Shown piece by piece: positions 23,801 to 34,177 of a stretch of DNA of 64,000 nucleotides. The position numbers and the translations under genes were made by a program. A model generated the notes under the pieces. That model saw only the letters and a program-made list of their open reading frames with translations, was not told where the DNA came from and searched no databases. Origin of the DNA: Orbicella faveolata (lineage: Eukaryota > Cnidaria > Anthozoa > Scleractinia > Merulinidae); the NCBI RefSeq assembly GCF_002042975.1, contig NW_018149603.1:295994-359993 (forward strand), written 5' to 3'. Position 1 is the first letter of the stretch; each line of letters begins with the position of its first letter.

Positions 23801-25763
23801 GCAAAAAATGCTTGAATATAAAACCTCTTATTAAAAATGTGAACAACTGAGCTTCACCAGTATAATTATTATAATTTAATAGTCTTAACAATGTGAAATA
23901 TAATAATACTGTTATTATTCTAATAAATCTTATGAAAATAATCAAAAAAGCAATAAAGTAAACAATATTATATATTATAAGATAGAATGCAAATTTTGCC
24001 ACTGCTGTAAGTTGTGTCAATTTGCTATATTTCTTTTTATGTTTTTCTTAATATATATAAAATGATTTGTTTTGATTTTTACATTCTCTAATGTTAACTT
24101 GAATGATGCTTCCATCTATCCTTAAAACAATGGTCTCGTACAGAAAATTTTTGCTGTTTGAAAATAATAGATGAATTAAGTAGGCTGATTTCAACATATT
24201 AAAATTCTTACTTGGCTCTGAGGCTTACTTAGGGGAATAAAACAACAGAAATCACATTGAGGTTCTTTTGTTTTATTCCACTATTATTATCTTGCTCTGA
24301 ACTATACTGAAAGCTTTGTCTTAAACTTCATAATTTGTTGTTTTGAGTATTCTTATTGATTTAGACTTCATCACCAAATAATTATGTGAAGGAAAACACT
24401 TTGGATGAGGTACTTATCATTAATGTACATTAAATATAGGAGTGGCCCAGGAACACTGACAGAGACTGCTGTGGAACCACACATATCTATGGGCCAGACT
24501 TCCCAATCATATTAAATCATTAAGTTTAAAGAATTTTAAAAATTACATTAGGAGAAGGGATTTAAACATTTTAATAGACCTTTCCCGCATTCCACCTCAG
24601 TGCATTCGAACAATGGCACCAGAGCAAGGTTGGGGTGGACATTTTCATACATTTGCTGTATTTTGTCCACCCTGACCTTGACTTGGCACTATTGTTTGTT
24701 GGAACGCGGGGAAAGGTCTATTGATGCAAGCAGTGGATGCAAATGTCATATGTGTTCAACTTGACCATTTTCATCATTTTTAGTCAGCTTTATTTGTAAC
24801 TTTATTCTCTTTTGTATTTTTATTTTGATAGAAAGGCTTTTATCTTGTAAAGAATAATTATTCATAATATAAAATTTTAATCATTTATATTATAATTTCT
24901 AATGTAAATAACAATTATTCTATAATGTCTAAAAATTTAATTTGTACATAGTCCTGATGATTGAAACTCTTTTTAGAAGTCCCCAATTAGCAGCCATGCT
25001 AAATCTCATTGACACATAAATAAAGTTATTTTATTTTTTATTTTATTTTTTGTCATTTCTGAGTCAATGCCTTTGTAATGTGCATAATTTTTTCTGTAAT
25101 ACACTGCAAGTAATTCTTAAACCATAAGAGTGGTATTCCTCTGATCTCAGATCAGAGGAATTGTGTCATAATGTTCAAGTTTGTTCTACCAAATTGTGAA
25201 GTTCACTGTGTTAAAGGATTTTACTAAATCCAAAACAACACCTTTAGAGTATTCTCCCTTTGTCAAGTGCTGTATGAATTTTTTCCATAGTCTAAAATTG
25301 CCATGGAAGTGGAGTGTTTTAACCTGAAGCCATACTAGCTCATACTTAATTGTGTTTAATTATTTATGTCAATTATCTATTAGTAGATGATACAATTTTC
25401 TCTGCAAAGTTCAACCTCCAAGAGGTCCAACGAGTATGCTACAAGTTTTGCCATCTAGCGAAGAGTATCAGTTTCCTAAAGCAAGAAAATGTGCATGCCC
25501 CACTAGCCATACTCCATGCTACATAATTCAGGGCAGCCAGGCACCACTGACCCTCCCCTTCCCACTCCCCCCATCCACGATCTAGCTACCTTTGCCTGAC
25601 TAAACCGATCCACGAGTCGTTGCCTTCGTTGAGACAGACTAACAGAAATGAGAGGCAAAAACTAACGTCTCACCTGTCCACTGGAAACACTAGGAACTGG
25701 CACATCTGAAACAAGCTTTAGCACTTCTGGCCCACCAAAGGATAACACACGAATCGCCTTCAT
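17858..25763 (-). CDS. CRYZ: Quinone oxidoreductase (zeta-crystallin-like), complete 8-exon gene
   Basis: NADPH:quinone reductase of the MDR superfamily, presumably cytosolic. Exons on the minus strand: 25763-25674, 22996-22844, 20905-20742, 20468-20417, 19999-19850, 19504-19403, 18474-18379 and 18022-17858. All have GT-AG borders and phases agree (0,0,2,0,0,0,0), giving 323 residues against 329 for human CRYZ. Landmarks: start [29 protein letters not shown] (41-49) and [12 protein letters not shown] (60-71) in the GroES-like domain; [16 protein letters not shown]; the Rossmann glycine motif HGASGGVG (148-155); [18 protein letters not shown]; and the end KGKLVLLPQ. No structural-zinc loop is seen, as usual for zeta-crystallins. 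Intron 1 (about 2.7 kb) holds LINE and MITE debris and intron 2 the palindromic array. Exons 3-8 are also represented at 11952-14999. A diverged paralogue's 5' exons lie at 1201-1764. Confidence 0.93.
18581..18682. mobile_element. Short MITE with 'ggctctgaggctta' inverted ends (copy 2)
   Basis: Duplicate of 12675-12776 within the repeated 5.7-kb segment; in the intron between CRYZ exons 6 and 7. Confidence 0.5.
21150..22438. repeat. Palindromic GCTAACATGTTAGC/TAGCATG array (copy 2)
   Basis: Same array as 15244-16532, here in intron 2 of the complete CRYZ gene between exon 3 (ends 20905) and exon 2 (starts 22844). The order of variant units matches copy 1 throughout what I compared. Independent arrays of this kind would be expected to diverge quickly, which supports the two copies being one locus. 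Confidence 0.9.
24212..24281. mobile_element. Short MITE fragment of the 'ggctctgaggctta' family
   Basis: Shares ttggctctgaggctta, the ggggaataaaac block and ttgaggtt with the elements at 12675 and 18581. The right end is degraded. It lies in CRYZ intron 1. Confidence 0.45.
24430..25042 (+). mobile_element. Degraded LINE 3' end (CR1/L2-like)
   Basis: A translated stretch near 24450-24545 reads roughly [12 protein letters not shown], which resembles the conserved tail of LINE reverse transcriptase ORFs (Y/W-G-x-x-W/F-P near the C-terminus). A 3' UTR-like region ends at gacacataaataaagttatt around 25015-25035. Stops interrupt the frame. A palindromic MITE (24575-24720) sits between the ORF end and the tail. 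Family assignment is from memory of tail style only. Confidence 0.45.
24575..24720. mobile_element. Palindromic MITE inserted in the LINE tail
   Basis: The left arm TAGACCTTTCCCGCATTCCA and right arm (reverse complement) TAGACCTTTCCCCGCGTTCC are inverted repeats of about 70 bp, both leading to a ggtggaca-type centre. The TA at each end is compatible with a TA target-site duplication (Tc1/mariner style). Confidence 0.65.
25135..25161. repeat. Perfect 13-bp inverted repeat
   Basis: ATTCCTCTGATCT, one spacer base, AGATCAGAGGAAT. It lies in CRYZ intron 1 between two LINE remnants. No function is evident. Confidence 0.8.
25183..25345 (-). mobile_element. LINE reverse-transcriptase fragment
   Basis: On the minus strand the translation reads [15 protein letters not shown], then GKNSYST and (after frame disturbance) a stretch corresponding to the FLDLSKAFDTV block. 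This is the conserved 'QYGFR-x-NHST-x-MAI-x-D...LSKAFD' region of jockey/CR1-type LINE reverse transcriptases. It has stops and frame breaks and is a fossil in CRYZ intron 1. Confidence 0.7.
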
Positions 25764-27244
25764 CGTCTTCAATAAGTCTGACTGCAAAGTCCCTCAATTT
25801 CTCCTAGTAGAGACAAGATTTCACACTGAAATTTATCACTGACATCAAAACGCTACACTTAAAATGTCAAAATATCATTTGTGAATTCCCCTCGACCAAC
25901 TCACCGTGCACCTGGGCGACTTGTGAGAGCTGCGAGTGGAGCGAGCGTGACCAAAAGAGATTACCCAGGCCCCTACGGGCAGTAGTAAACCAAAATTTCA
26001 GGAAACGTGGAAATCCAGAAATCTGGAAACTCGGAATACGTCTGCTGAGCACACGCATATTTCAGCCGACCCATCAAGAGGTACTGTTTCCCAGGGCGAA
26101 GTAAAGGACAGCAGCATAGCTTACCTAGAATCCAGATACTTTTTACTGTTGTTGGCTCGTTGTTATTCCGCTTGTCCTCCTGAATGAAGCCCGACAAAGA
26201 AAGCTCACGGATCATCAAGGACTTACACAAACTGCCCACCCTAAAAAAAGAGAGAACATCAGTTTGTCTTTTCGTTTTTCTGCCTCTTTTGTCGAGCAAA
26301 AGTTGTCGTTGACTTTAAGTTGAGGTCTCTGCTGCCCAACAACTTGCCTGGAGCGAGTTGTAAATGTTCAACAAATAGATCTGAAAGTGGTTTTGGGGGA
26401 AAGAATTTCCTTAACGCTTCGTTACGTTTGCTTTCAGAAGAACGGCAGGCGCTTAAAGCGGCGTCAAGATTTACACTTCGTCAACTTCAAGAATGAACCC
26501 TTTTCTGGGAAACTGAGCCCTTTTCTAGGGAATTGCAGGGTTGCGAAAGAAAAAAATAACTAAGAATCTTTTATTCTTTTCGTTGATTCAGACCATAAAA
26601 GCTGGGCCGCTTTTTTCAGACCGAAAGTCATTCATACTGTTTGCAGTTAACATAAATTATGCTAACAGTCCTCCAAATAATACCTTATTCAATTCATAAG
26701 CAATCAAGTGTGTCATCTAAAACAAAAGATATTGCTTTCATTTAATTTAAATAAAACTGCATTAGCTCGGAGCTGATCAAAGAGCCTACAAGCGAAAAGT
26801 TTATGATCGAACTTCAACCACTACAGAAAGCAATCGTTCAAGTTTATGATCAGTTGGGTCTATGGTAAGTTCTTGTGTGGTTTGAAGTTTCCTTTTTAGT
26901 CGAGAAAACCATAAGCTGGGTTGATTTGAAATGGCGTTAGAGACGGAGACGGTATAGCAAACAGTAATAACTCAAACAACACTTCGTTTGACAAAGGCTT
27001 GCACTGATTGACGAAAAAAGCAAACAGCATATAGACGCACGTGTCTTGAACCCAGACAAGGTCATATGTATATGATAACTTCAACACTCGAGGTTTGCTT
27101 ATCGCTCCACACACTATGACAGTTAAATCTCTTGTTTGCTCAACAGAGAGAAGTTATTGGACCAAAACCGCCTCACGCTCGCGAAATATCCGGATCAGTG
27201 ATAATTTCTTGGGAGACGCAAATCAAACGTGGTGACCAGTAGCA
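25764..27244. other. Divergent intergenic region between CRYZ and the 151-aa gene
   Basis: It should hold the CRYZ promoter (right of 25763) and that of the plus-strand gene at 27245. An inverted CCAAT box (attgg) is at about 27155. The short duplicated gene tail at 26745-26790 lies here. No other gene is convincing. Confidence 0.5.
26745..26790 (+). pseudogene. Duplicated last codons and stop of the 151-aa gene
   Basis: The sequence atttaaataaaactgcatta through the TGA and tcaaagagcctaca matches the very end of the gene at 27245-27700 (27668-27715) at about 42 of 46 positions. It would encode LNKTALARS then stop. Sequence further upstream does not match, so it is either a relic of a decayed tandem copy or a short templated duplication. 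Confidence 0.5.
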
Positions 27245-27700
27245 ATGAGTTTTTTCTCACAGTCTCGTAAGCTCCCTTCGGCGCCCACATCTAGAGAGTC
27301 AAGTCCGAGAGGCAGCCCAAGAGGTAGCCCTGCCATCAGCAGGAGAAACAGCCCAAGAGACGTCACCTCTCAAATACCAGTTAAGAAGAATCCTGGATCT
27401 CCGGCCACCGGCAGAAAAAAACCAGCTCCGTTGCTTAGGAGCAGATCGCGCGAATTCATGGACGCTGTAAAGAAATTTGAGGGTGGCAAGCTCCCAGAAA
27501 AACTTTTGAAAACTGTTGATGAAGAAAGGAAAGCTATGGAGGATCACTTAGCACAATGCGAAAAGGATTTGATCGAAATAAGAGAGTTCGTGGTTAGGAC
27601 ACAAGATGACTTTCAAAACATCCGTGGTCAAACAAAGAGGCTGAGGAATAGTCTCAGCGAGCTACGTGATTTAAATAGAACCGCATTAGCCCGGAGCTGA
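27245..27700 (+). CDS. Small Ser/Arg/Pro-rich coiled-coil protein of unknown family
   Basis: A single-exon 151-aa frame starting at gcaATGAG. Residues 1-70 are basic and rich in Ser, Pro and Arg, with repeated SPRGSPRGSP, NSPR and GSP motifs that look like proline-directed kinase sites. Residues 88-145 are charged and heptad-like (ERKAMEDHLAQCEKDLIEI...), predicting a coiled coil. No signal peptide or membrane segment. I do not recognise a family. The biased composition and sustained coiled-coil pattern argue that it is a real gene. An AATAAA lies about 345 bp after the stop. Its 3' end is echoed at 26745-26790. It could be a lineage-specific cytoskeletal or scaffold protein; that is speculation. 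Confidence 0.65.
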   Translation: MSFFSQSRKLPSAPTSRESSPRGSPRGSPAISRRNSPRDVTSQIPVKKNPGSPATGRKKPAPLLRSRSREFMDAVKKFEGGKLPEKLLKTVDEERKAMEDHLAQCEKDLIEIREFVVRTQDDFQNIRGQTKRLRNSLSELRDLNRTALARS

Positions 27701-27796
27701 TCAAAGAGTCCTACATCTTAAGGCAACTACATGTGTTAGCTGAACTGTGTGGGAGCTAAGCCATAATCTGACCGTCAGTTGATAAGTTTAAAGAAC

Positions 27797-27895
27797 AAGA
27801 TAGCCTGGGTAGCTGGTAAGATTTCGCGCGAGTGCTTTTGCTTTGGCGGCGAAGCCGAGCGTGGCGGCGGGAGAGGCGAAACCGCCAAGGAATGG
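27797..27895. repeat. Interspersed repeat 'tagcctgggtagctgg...ggcggc'
   Basis: The GC-rich block tagcctgggtagctggtaag, followed by gcgcgag and repeated ggcggcg/gccgag words, resembles a short repeat I associate with coral genomes. Only one copy is in this window, so the call rests on recollection. It lies in the 3' flank of the 151-aa gene. Confidence 0.3.
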
Positions 27896-28042
27896 GTGAG
27901 GAGCCAAGTTCTTCACCATAAATATGCGAGCCACCTCTCTGTATTCAAGAATTTTTTTTCATTGACAATGGCGAATATTGATAGCCAGTGTGAATATTGA
28001 TAGCCTAAACATCTGTTTGAAAACAGGAACGCTAATCCGTCA

Positions 28043-28048
28043 ATAAAC
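28043..28048 (+). terminator. Poly(A) signal AATAAA
   Basis: Canonical hexamer downstream of the stop at 27700; candidate 3' end of the 151-aa gene. Confidence 0.4.
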
Positions 28049-29800
28049 ACCTCTGACTGATTTTAAGTCTGGCGTGTGGCTCCGCCCTCTATCATGTTGA
28101 TAGAATGCACTCCCCCCCCCCTACCTTCGATACCTTACGTCCATTCTCCTCGCAACCGTTGAAGCTCATTTGGATTTAACACTTATCGCCAACCTTGAGT
28201 GATAAGGGCATAATTCCAATTAAATATCATTCGATTAGAATTAATGAATCTGTCTGCTGTTTTGCTATACGTTTTAACACTATTCCCTCATTATCTTGCG
28301 GGTTTTCATGGGATTTAAATTGCCGTCATTGGTTTGCGGTGGAAGATCGCCAAATCTTTAGAAATTTCACGGGAAGATTTTTAACTCTATGCCAGTGGAG
28401 AAGAAGAATTGGAAATTTGAGAAGTTTCGTTTCTTTTCCTCCCGTAACGTTCATCGAATTTCCAAAAACTTCACCCTTAAGAGCCCCTTAAATTTGCGCA
28501 AGGTCTTTGGATATACCGTTCCCTGATTAAACATTGATCATCGTATCTGTCGGAAAACACTATTAATAAAAAAAAAACGTTCTCACGGGTAAATCAGTAT
28601 ATTTTAATAATTGTTACTTTTAAACTAATGTAAAACGCATATTCGAAAGTTACGTCCGTCGTTTATAACTTCACAACATTTCCAGTTTTCGAAATACCCT
28701 GAAATCACTATAGAAAGGATAACAGTCTCGTAATAATACCATGGAAATAATAATATATTCAGGCTTTTTCAAAGTTTAAAGCGAGCCGGTCTTCAAAGCA
28801 ATGCAAAAAAAAAAAAAGACAGATATTTCAGCCTAAATGCACAAATTGTGGTCTAGCCTCCGTATAGTTCATGTCAATTTGTCACAAATGATTTCCTAGG
28901 ATTATATCTACACAAGAAGTCACAAATGTGGACATACTTCTGTGCTTTGTAATTCGAAGAAGATGACATAGATGTATATCTAAAAAGCTCGGCTACGTTC
29001 GGAGTTACTTCCGGCTCCCTGCTTCTTATATGACTGATTCATGCGTCTGGACTTATATCAGTGTTAATTATAAAGAAATAAAGTTGAAAAAAACAATAAC
29101 CTTTTGTTTGAGATCCTCTCGTCTATTTATATCAGGGAACGCCCCAACTGTTGTGGATTTTTCTATTGTTTCCTACACTCTATTCCGAGAAAATCATATA
29201 AATAAATTTTAGTTAAATAAACTGTTTTCGTTCTATTCAATTTCAAAATACTGCACAAGAGGAAAACACGCATATAACTGTATTAGTAACTCTTGTGGAA
29301 ATTGTTGTTTGTGCTTTTTTATGCTTATACAAACCCATCGGCACTTAATTAAACTGATCGCAATGTAGAAAATACATTTTGCGCTGAAAGCCGAGGAATA
29401 AAATTGCTTTCAGTCCGCCAATTTCAGTTGAATTTTATTCTGTGTACGAATATACCTGAAGACGAAATCGTGTTCAACTTTAGGAAGTACTATATATGTG
29501 CGCGTCGAACAAAAAAAAATCTGAACCATGTAAGAATGTTTCTAACTTTTAGTTAAGGCGTTATCTTTAAATCTTCTTTCTCGTGCCGCATAATGTAAAG
29601 ATTTCCTTTTCGGAGGCCGCCTCCCTTTATTAAAGAATTTCTGTTTAAATATTTGTACTGGTTTCATCATGGTGACACCAGTTGCAAGAATATCAAAAAA
29701 TAAGCATGACATCACGTTTCAAGTAATGTATTTTCCTACTTTTTTTGTAGGATGTTAATAGTGCTTCTGCTGTGCAGAAAAACTGTATATAGCGTTTGAC
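28049..29800. other. Intergenic, no recognised feature
   Basis: AT-rich, with short homopolymer runs (poly-C near 28106, poly-A near 28806). No open frame with protein-like composition was found on either strand. Confidence 0.4.
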
Positions 29801-29803
29801 TAA

Positions 29804-30207
29804 GGCCCTGACCATGCTAATGGGTTCTCGCCTATCGTCCACACTAAAATGACCGAAAATGCTGATGAAAACGGAGGCTTTCGAACTCGGTTTCAAAAGT
29901 GGAGTCGTTTGAAAACGCATCGTTTTGAAAACGCTCCGTATTTAGTGTGGATAGGTAAAAAGGGAGACTTTTGGAAACGGGCCGAAAAAAAGCGTCATAC
30001 TGTCGTTTCTTTCAGCGTTTTCGGTCGTTTTAGTGTGCACAATAGGCGAAAACGTATAAAAAATATGCGTCAGTTTTCGTACGAAAACGCATTAGTGTGG
30101 AGAGGTGAAAACAAACCGAAAACGCTAGGGTGGGCGAAAATATTTTGCTTCGTTTTCGTTGAGACGAAAAGGGATACTTCTATAAACGCATTAGAGTGGT
30201 CGGAGCC
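29804..30207. mobile_element. Harbinger-like MITE, copy 3
   Basis: The left end GGCCCTGACCATGCTAATGG and right end (reverse complement) GGCTCCGACCACTCTAATGC are inverted repeats flanked by TAA on both sides (29801-29803, 30208-30210). The interior repeats cgttttcg/cgaaaacg words many times. A translated 129-aa frame across it (29849-30238) is a by-product of this composition. Same style as 2811-3171 but clearly diverged. Confidence 0.65.
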
Positions 30208-31012
30208 TAACATCCCAACAAAAGAAATTGCGTTGTGAAACATTCTTAAAAAATAAACCAAGAACAGGCTTTGCACACGCTATTAAAGATCACTAAGTAC
30301 ACATTTAAACACGCGAGTGTCAACAGCATTGTTGAGTGCATTCGTGCTTTCCTACATACAACAGAGTTTTATCAAAACATGGGGTCATTTATTTAAATCA
30401 GGAAAGAGGGGGTCCACGTTGTGAATGAATTGAAAGGTCATATCGGTTACTATTTGGTATTATTTCAACTTCATGTAATAATAAACAAATCGTGCCATAA
30501 ATCTGATTTTACTTTCTTGAGAATTTGAAAAACAGACCAAAAATAGAAAAATACTTAAATAGACACTTCTGGAATTCAAATTGCTAGTCTTCCTGCGCAA
30601 TACTATACAAGTTGTAGTTCTAAAAGTTCACATATCTCGTTCCTAGTAAGTACTCTAAGGTGCTGTATTCAGAACTAAAGTGCAACAATAGCCTTTCTAA
30701 AATCCTTCTATGTCGTGAACGTCTTCATGTGCTTACAAGCCTCCGTGTGTTTCAAAGGCGCAGTTAATTCTCCCTTCGGCTTACGTCCAAAACTGATCGG
30801 TTCTCTCACTGTGAGACTGACTAATTCATCATGTTGGCCATTACGGCACGGAAAGATTTCAAGCTACAGAATTAAGCGACACAGCAACTTCCTAATGAAA
30901 TTCAATGTCGCTTCTCATTTGAACGACTTTCAGTCATCACGCAAAAGCAATTTTCCCTTTTTTAGGACAAGAACATGTCGATGAAAACAAGTTTTTTAAT
31001 GAAGTCGACGGG

Positions 31013-31048
<36 letters not shown>

Positions 31049-33013
31049 TCAACTTCAATGGATATNTAATTAACATGTCATTGCGTCAAATTCGGGATTC
31101 TTATCTTTATTTAACATAATTTAGTTTTCACTTTTATTTTTTATTTATTATTATCTTTTAAACGATTTGATTTTTTGGGGGATTTTTTTTTTTATTTTTA
31201 ATCTTTTTTTTTTTTTTTTTTTTTTCGCGTGATAGGCACGCGGCAGGAGGTAGTCATAAAAATGAGATGAATGTTATCTTAATTTTTTTCGAACCCCTTT
31301 TCAAACTCGGCTTGTTTAATTATGCGCAACTTTTCAGGGAATCTATGCCTGATGCGTAGGAAGAGAGTGTGTTACATTTGTAACATTCCATGTCAAATAT
31401 TTGGAAAAAGACGTGAGTTCTTGGGCGATCACTCCTTACGGCAGTCATGTTCGAAACCGTCCACCGATACGATCGCATGAATTTTATCTACGGCTCGATA
31501 TTGAGCTTGTGTCACTGGTGAAATAACATCTTTAGACACAACACTAACTAAATCAAACATACGACATTCGGTTTCATCTCAGGGCTCCTTTATTATTACA
31601 GCAATTGTGCTCAGGCTAGTGTTAATGCATTGCTTTTGCACAAAACCACGTGATTCAAATCAAAGGAACTGTTCACATGACTTAGAGAGCAGATATGCTT
31701 TCGAAAATTCCTCGAAATATTATCCTCTTTACATATTCCAAATAACTGTTTCCTGAAATGAAAATGTCTTGACATGTCAATTCTTTAAAATTTAGACCGT
31801 TGTGGTTTATAAGAAACTCATAATTAAATGTAACAAACTTTGTCTCTCTATAATTTTACTACGTGTTGTTCGATAATAATATCCCTGAACGCTAAATGCT
31901 CGCGCATAATGAAGTACTTTATAACCACCGTACAGATAATTAAAACGCCATGGAAGAAAAAGATATATGTACAGGCTGAATCAAAAGAGTAAATATGAGC
32001 GGAGATTTCTAATATATCACCGATTAAAAAGCTTTTGAGGAACCGCGACCGGTGTTAATGTATATGAGAAAGTTACTTGTGGTAATTCAGTCAAAGGAAT
32101 TTGTGAAAAGGCGGAAAGACAGTTACTTAGAAAGTGACGAAATAAAAACAGGATAACAGAGAATCATGGTCCCTTAGGATTTGCTTTGTAAATATACCTT
32201 ATCTTTCTCCAGTTTAAAGGGGCCTTCTTAAATTACCACTAGTCAACCTTACCGGAGTACTAGTAACACGAACAAAAACCTAACCTCCACAGAATTCCTG
32301 TACCTGAAACGAGACAATATGAGTCTTGTTATAGAGTTACACGTTATCGCGTGTTCGTAGACGAGGGCAGAGCTTTAACTGAAGCTAAAATTCGGCACAC
32401 ACTTCAACATTCAGTTCACTCAGCCCACCCTAGCTAGTCTGAAACTTGTTCTTCTTCCAAGCTGTCTAACGTTTACAAGAGCCGAAATGTTTTCTTAAAA
32501 GTGTACAGTGTTTGTTGACCTTCATTTTCTGCTAGTTATTGTTAATGCTAATATCATTCAAATTGCTCCCCTTCTTCTTATTGGATCTTATTGTGCAAAT
32601 GGCTTTTCTAATTCTGCGGTAGATCTCTGCGCTAATTATTCGTTTAGTCATATCATCGCGGCTAAACCTGTCATGAAAGTAAATCCCTCACGTCTCACTG
32701 GACTTCTGTCAATCGCGACATTGTGAGGGCGACGCACTTGAATATTGACTTGATGCGGCAGATAAGAACGAGTCGATCAAATCGCGCGCCTCACCTGAGT
32801 CAGATTTCACCGCCAAGTGGAAGTTAATATCACTCATATCGTGTTGAAACAGATGCAAGTAACCAACTCGCAGCGCTCTCACCGCCGCGAATCCGACAGT
32901 TGCCATTTGTTCAGCTGCGTGTGAGAGATTAGTGCGGTTTCAAGATTTATTTGATGATAGCAGTCCGTCGAAATCAAACGCCAGAGAACTGATGCGTTCA
33001 TTCGTCTCACATC
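30208..33013. other. Intergenic upstream of the GPCR gene
   Basis: Contains two long T-runs (31014-31045 and 31204-31225) and an ambiguous base at 31066. No gene was recognised. The last few hundred bases should include the GPCR promoter and 5' UTR; no TATA box stands out. Confidence 0.4.
31014..31225. repeat. T-rich low-complexity tract
   Basis: Runs of 32 T and 22 T flank an AT-rich stretch. It could mark poly(A) tails of minus-strand retroposons, but no element body is recognisable next to it. Confidence 0.6.
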
Positions 33014-34177
33014 ATGACTTCAGTTAAGCCTTCTGAGTTCGCTACCAGCGTAACGTGGAGAAACTCTGTGGCTGTTTTTGAAATGACGTCCTCCGCGACG
33101 GTTCCCCCCAGCAGAACTGAAGTCCCCGAGCCGTATATTTCGCTGGTCATTCGCTTAACGCTTTCTGTTCTAAGTTTGCTGCTCAACTTGGCCGGAAATG
33201 TTCTGGTGTGTGTGGCTGTGAGAAAAACGCGCAGGCTGCGAAGTTTCAGAAACTACTACTATGGCCTTTTCCTAATGAGTCTGGCAATTGCCGACATGGC
33301 GGTTGGTTTAGTATGCATGCCCTTCATCTTACTCTATTACGAGACCGGCAAGTATCCGTTTGGATTTTTCGGCTCCACGGCAGTTTGTAAGCTCATTCCA
33401 GCCCTGAGCTTGCTGTGCCAGGGTGCGTCGATCTTCAGTCTTACATCTCTGACACTCCAACGATTCATGGGCATTGTTTATCCAATGAAAGCTAAATTGA
33501 CCCTCGGGAAGGTCAAGTTGCTTCTCGCACTAGTTTGGTTGTGTGCTTTTCTGTCCGCCTTGCCTCAAATCATTGTCATGGACGTTAACCAGACAGTGCA
33601 GGGTGAAGACAACAAGTTCAGCTGCGAGGAAAATTGGGGCAAGCACCACACTATTTTAGTAGAAGGGTACACCTTATACCTCTTTATAGCCGAATACCTC
33701 CTCCCTCTCGTCATAATGGGGGTCGCCTATGGTAAAATGGCCACGGTTCTAAATAGAAGGGATGAAGACTTCCAGGGCAGGAAATCTACCACGTCCAGAA
33801 CCAAAGCAGGGCACAAGAAATTCATTCGTCTGCTGATCGTGTTGATCGTGAGTTTTGCTCTGTGTTACCTGCCCAATCATTTGCTGTTTTTCTGGTCAGA
33901 TTACGGCTCCGGATATAAAAATCCCTACTTCACCATATTCATGAAGTATTCTCATTTCTGTATATGGCTTAACAGCTGTTTAAACCCGTACCTTTACGGC
34001 GCGCTCGACGACTACTTCAGACAAAGTTACAAGAAGGCGCTGCGCCGGTGCGCCAGGATCGAGGGAAAAGCGAGAAAGACTCACGCTCGCTTAGCACGAC
34101 AATTAACTAAAATATACTCGTTTAAGACACCATCTACGGCCGATCCGGATTCTTCAGAAGTAGTGGATGAAAGCTGA
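33014..34177 (+). CDS. Class A (rhodopsin-like) G-protein-coupled receptor, neuropeptide/amine-receptor-like
   Basis: An intronless 387-aa receptor with seven membrane segments, at about 42-69, 82-105, 122-150, 166-188, 217-240, 270-293 and 305-328. Class A landmarks: GN62 in TM1; LAIAD (D94) in TM2; C125 and C204, the expected TM3-ECL2 disulfide; CYLP (284-287) in TM6 (CWxP variant); NPYLY (324-328) in TM7, followed by an amphipathic helix 8. The DRY box is replaced by QRF (149-151), an unusual change at a residue that normally restrains the inactive state. One N-glycosylation site, N192-Q-T, is in ECL2. The C-tail is basic, then Ser/Asp-rich. The general look fits peptide receptors (neuropeptide Y/FF or galanin type), but no ligand can be named. 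Intronless GPCR genes often expand by duplication in cnidarians. The start ATG 33014 gives a normal 40-residue N-terminus; ATG at residue 24 is an alternative. Confidence 0.95.
   Translation: MTSVKPSEFATSVTWRNSVAVFEMTSSATVPPSRTEVPEPYISLVIRLTLSVLSLLLNLAGNVLVCVAVRKTRRLRSFRNYYYGLFLMSLAIADMAVGLVCMPFILLYYETGKYPFGFFGSTAVCKLIPALSLLCQGASIFSLTSLTLQRFMGIVYPMKAKLTLGKVKLLLALVWLCAFLSALPQIIVMDVNQTVQGEDNKFSCEENWGKHHTILVEGYTLYLFIAEYLLPLVIMGVAYGKMATVLNRRDEDFQGRKSTTSRTKAGHKKFIRLLIVLIVSFALCYLPNHLLFFWSDYGSGYKNPYFTIFMKYSHFCIWLNSCLNPYLYGALDDYFRQSYKKALRRCARIEGKARKTHARLARQLTKIYSFKTPSTADPDSSEVVDES

Noticed and set aside
29849-30238. 129-codon plus-strand frame
   Set aside because: Lies almost wholly inside the Harbinger-like MITE and consists of translated cgttttcg-type words.
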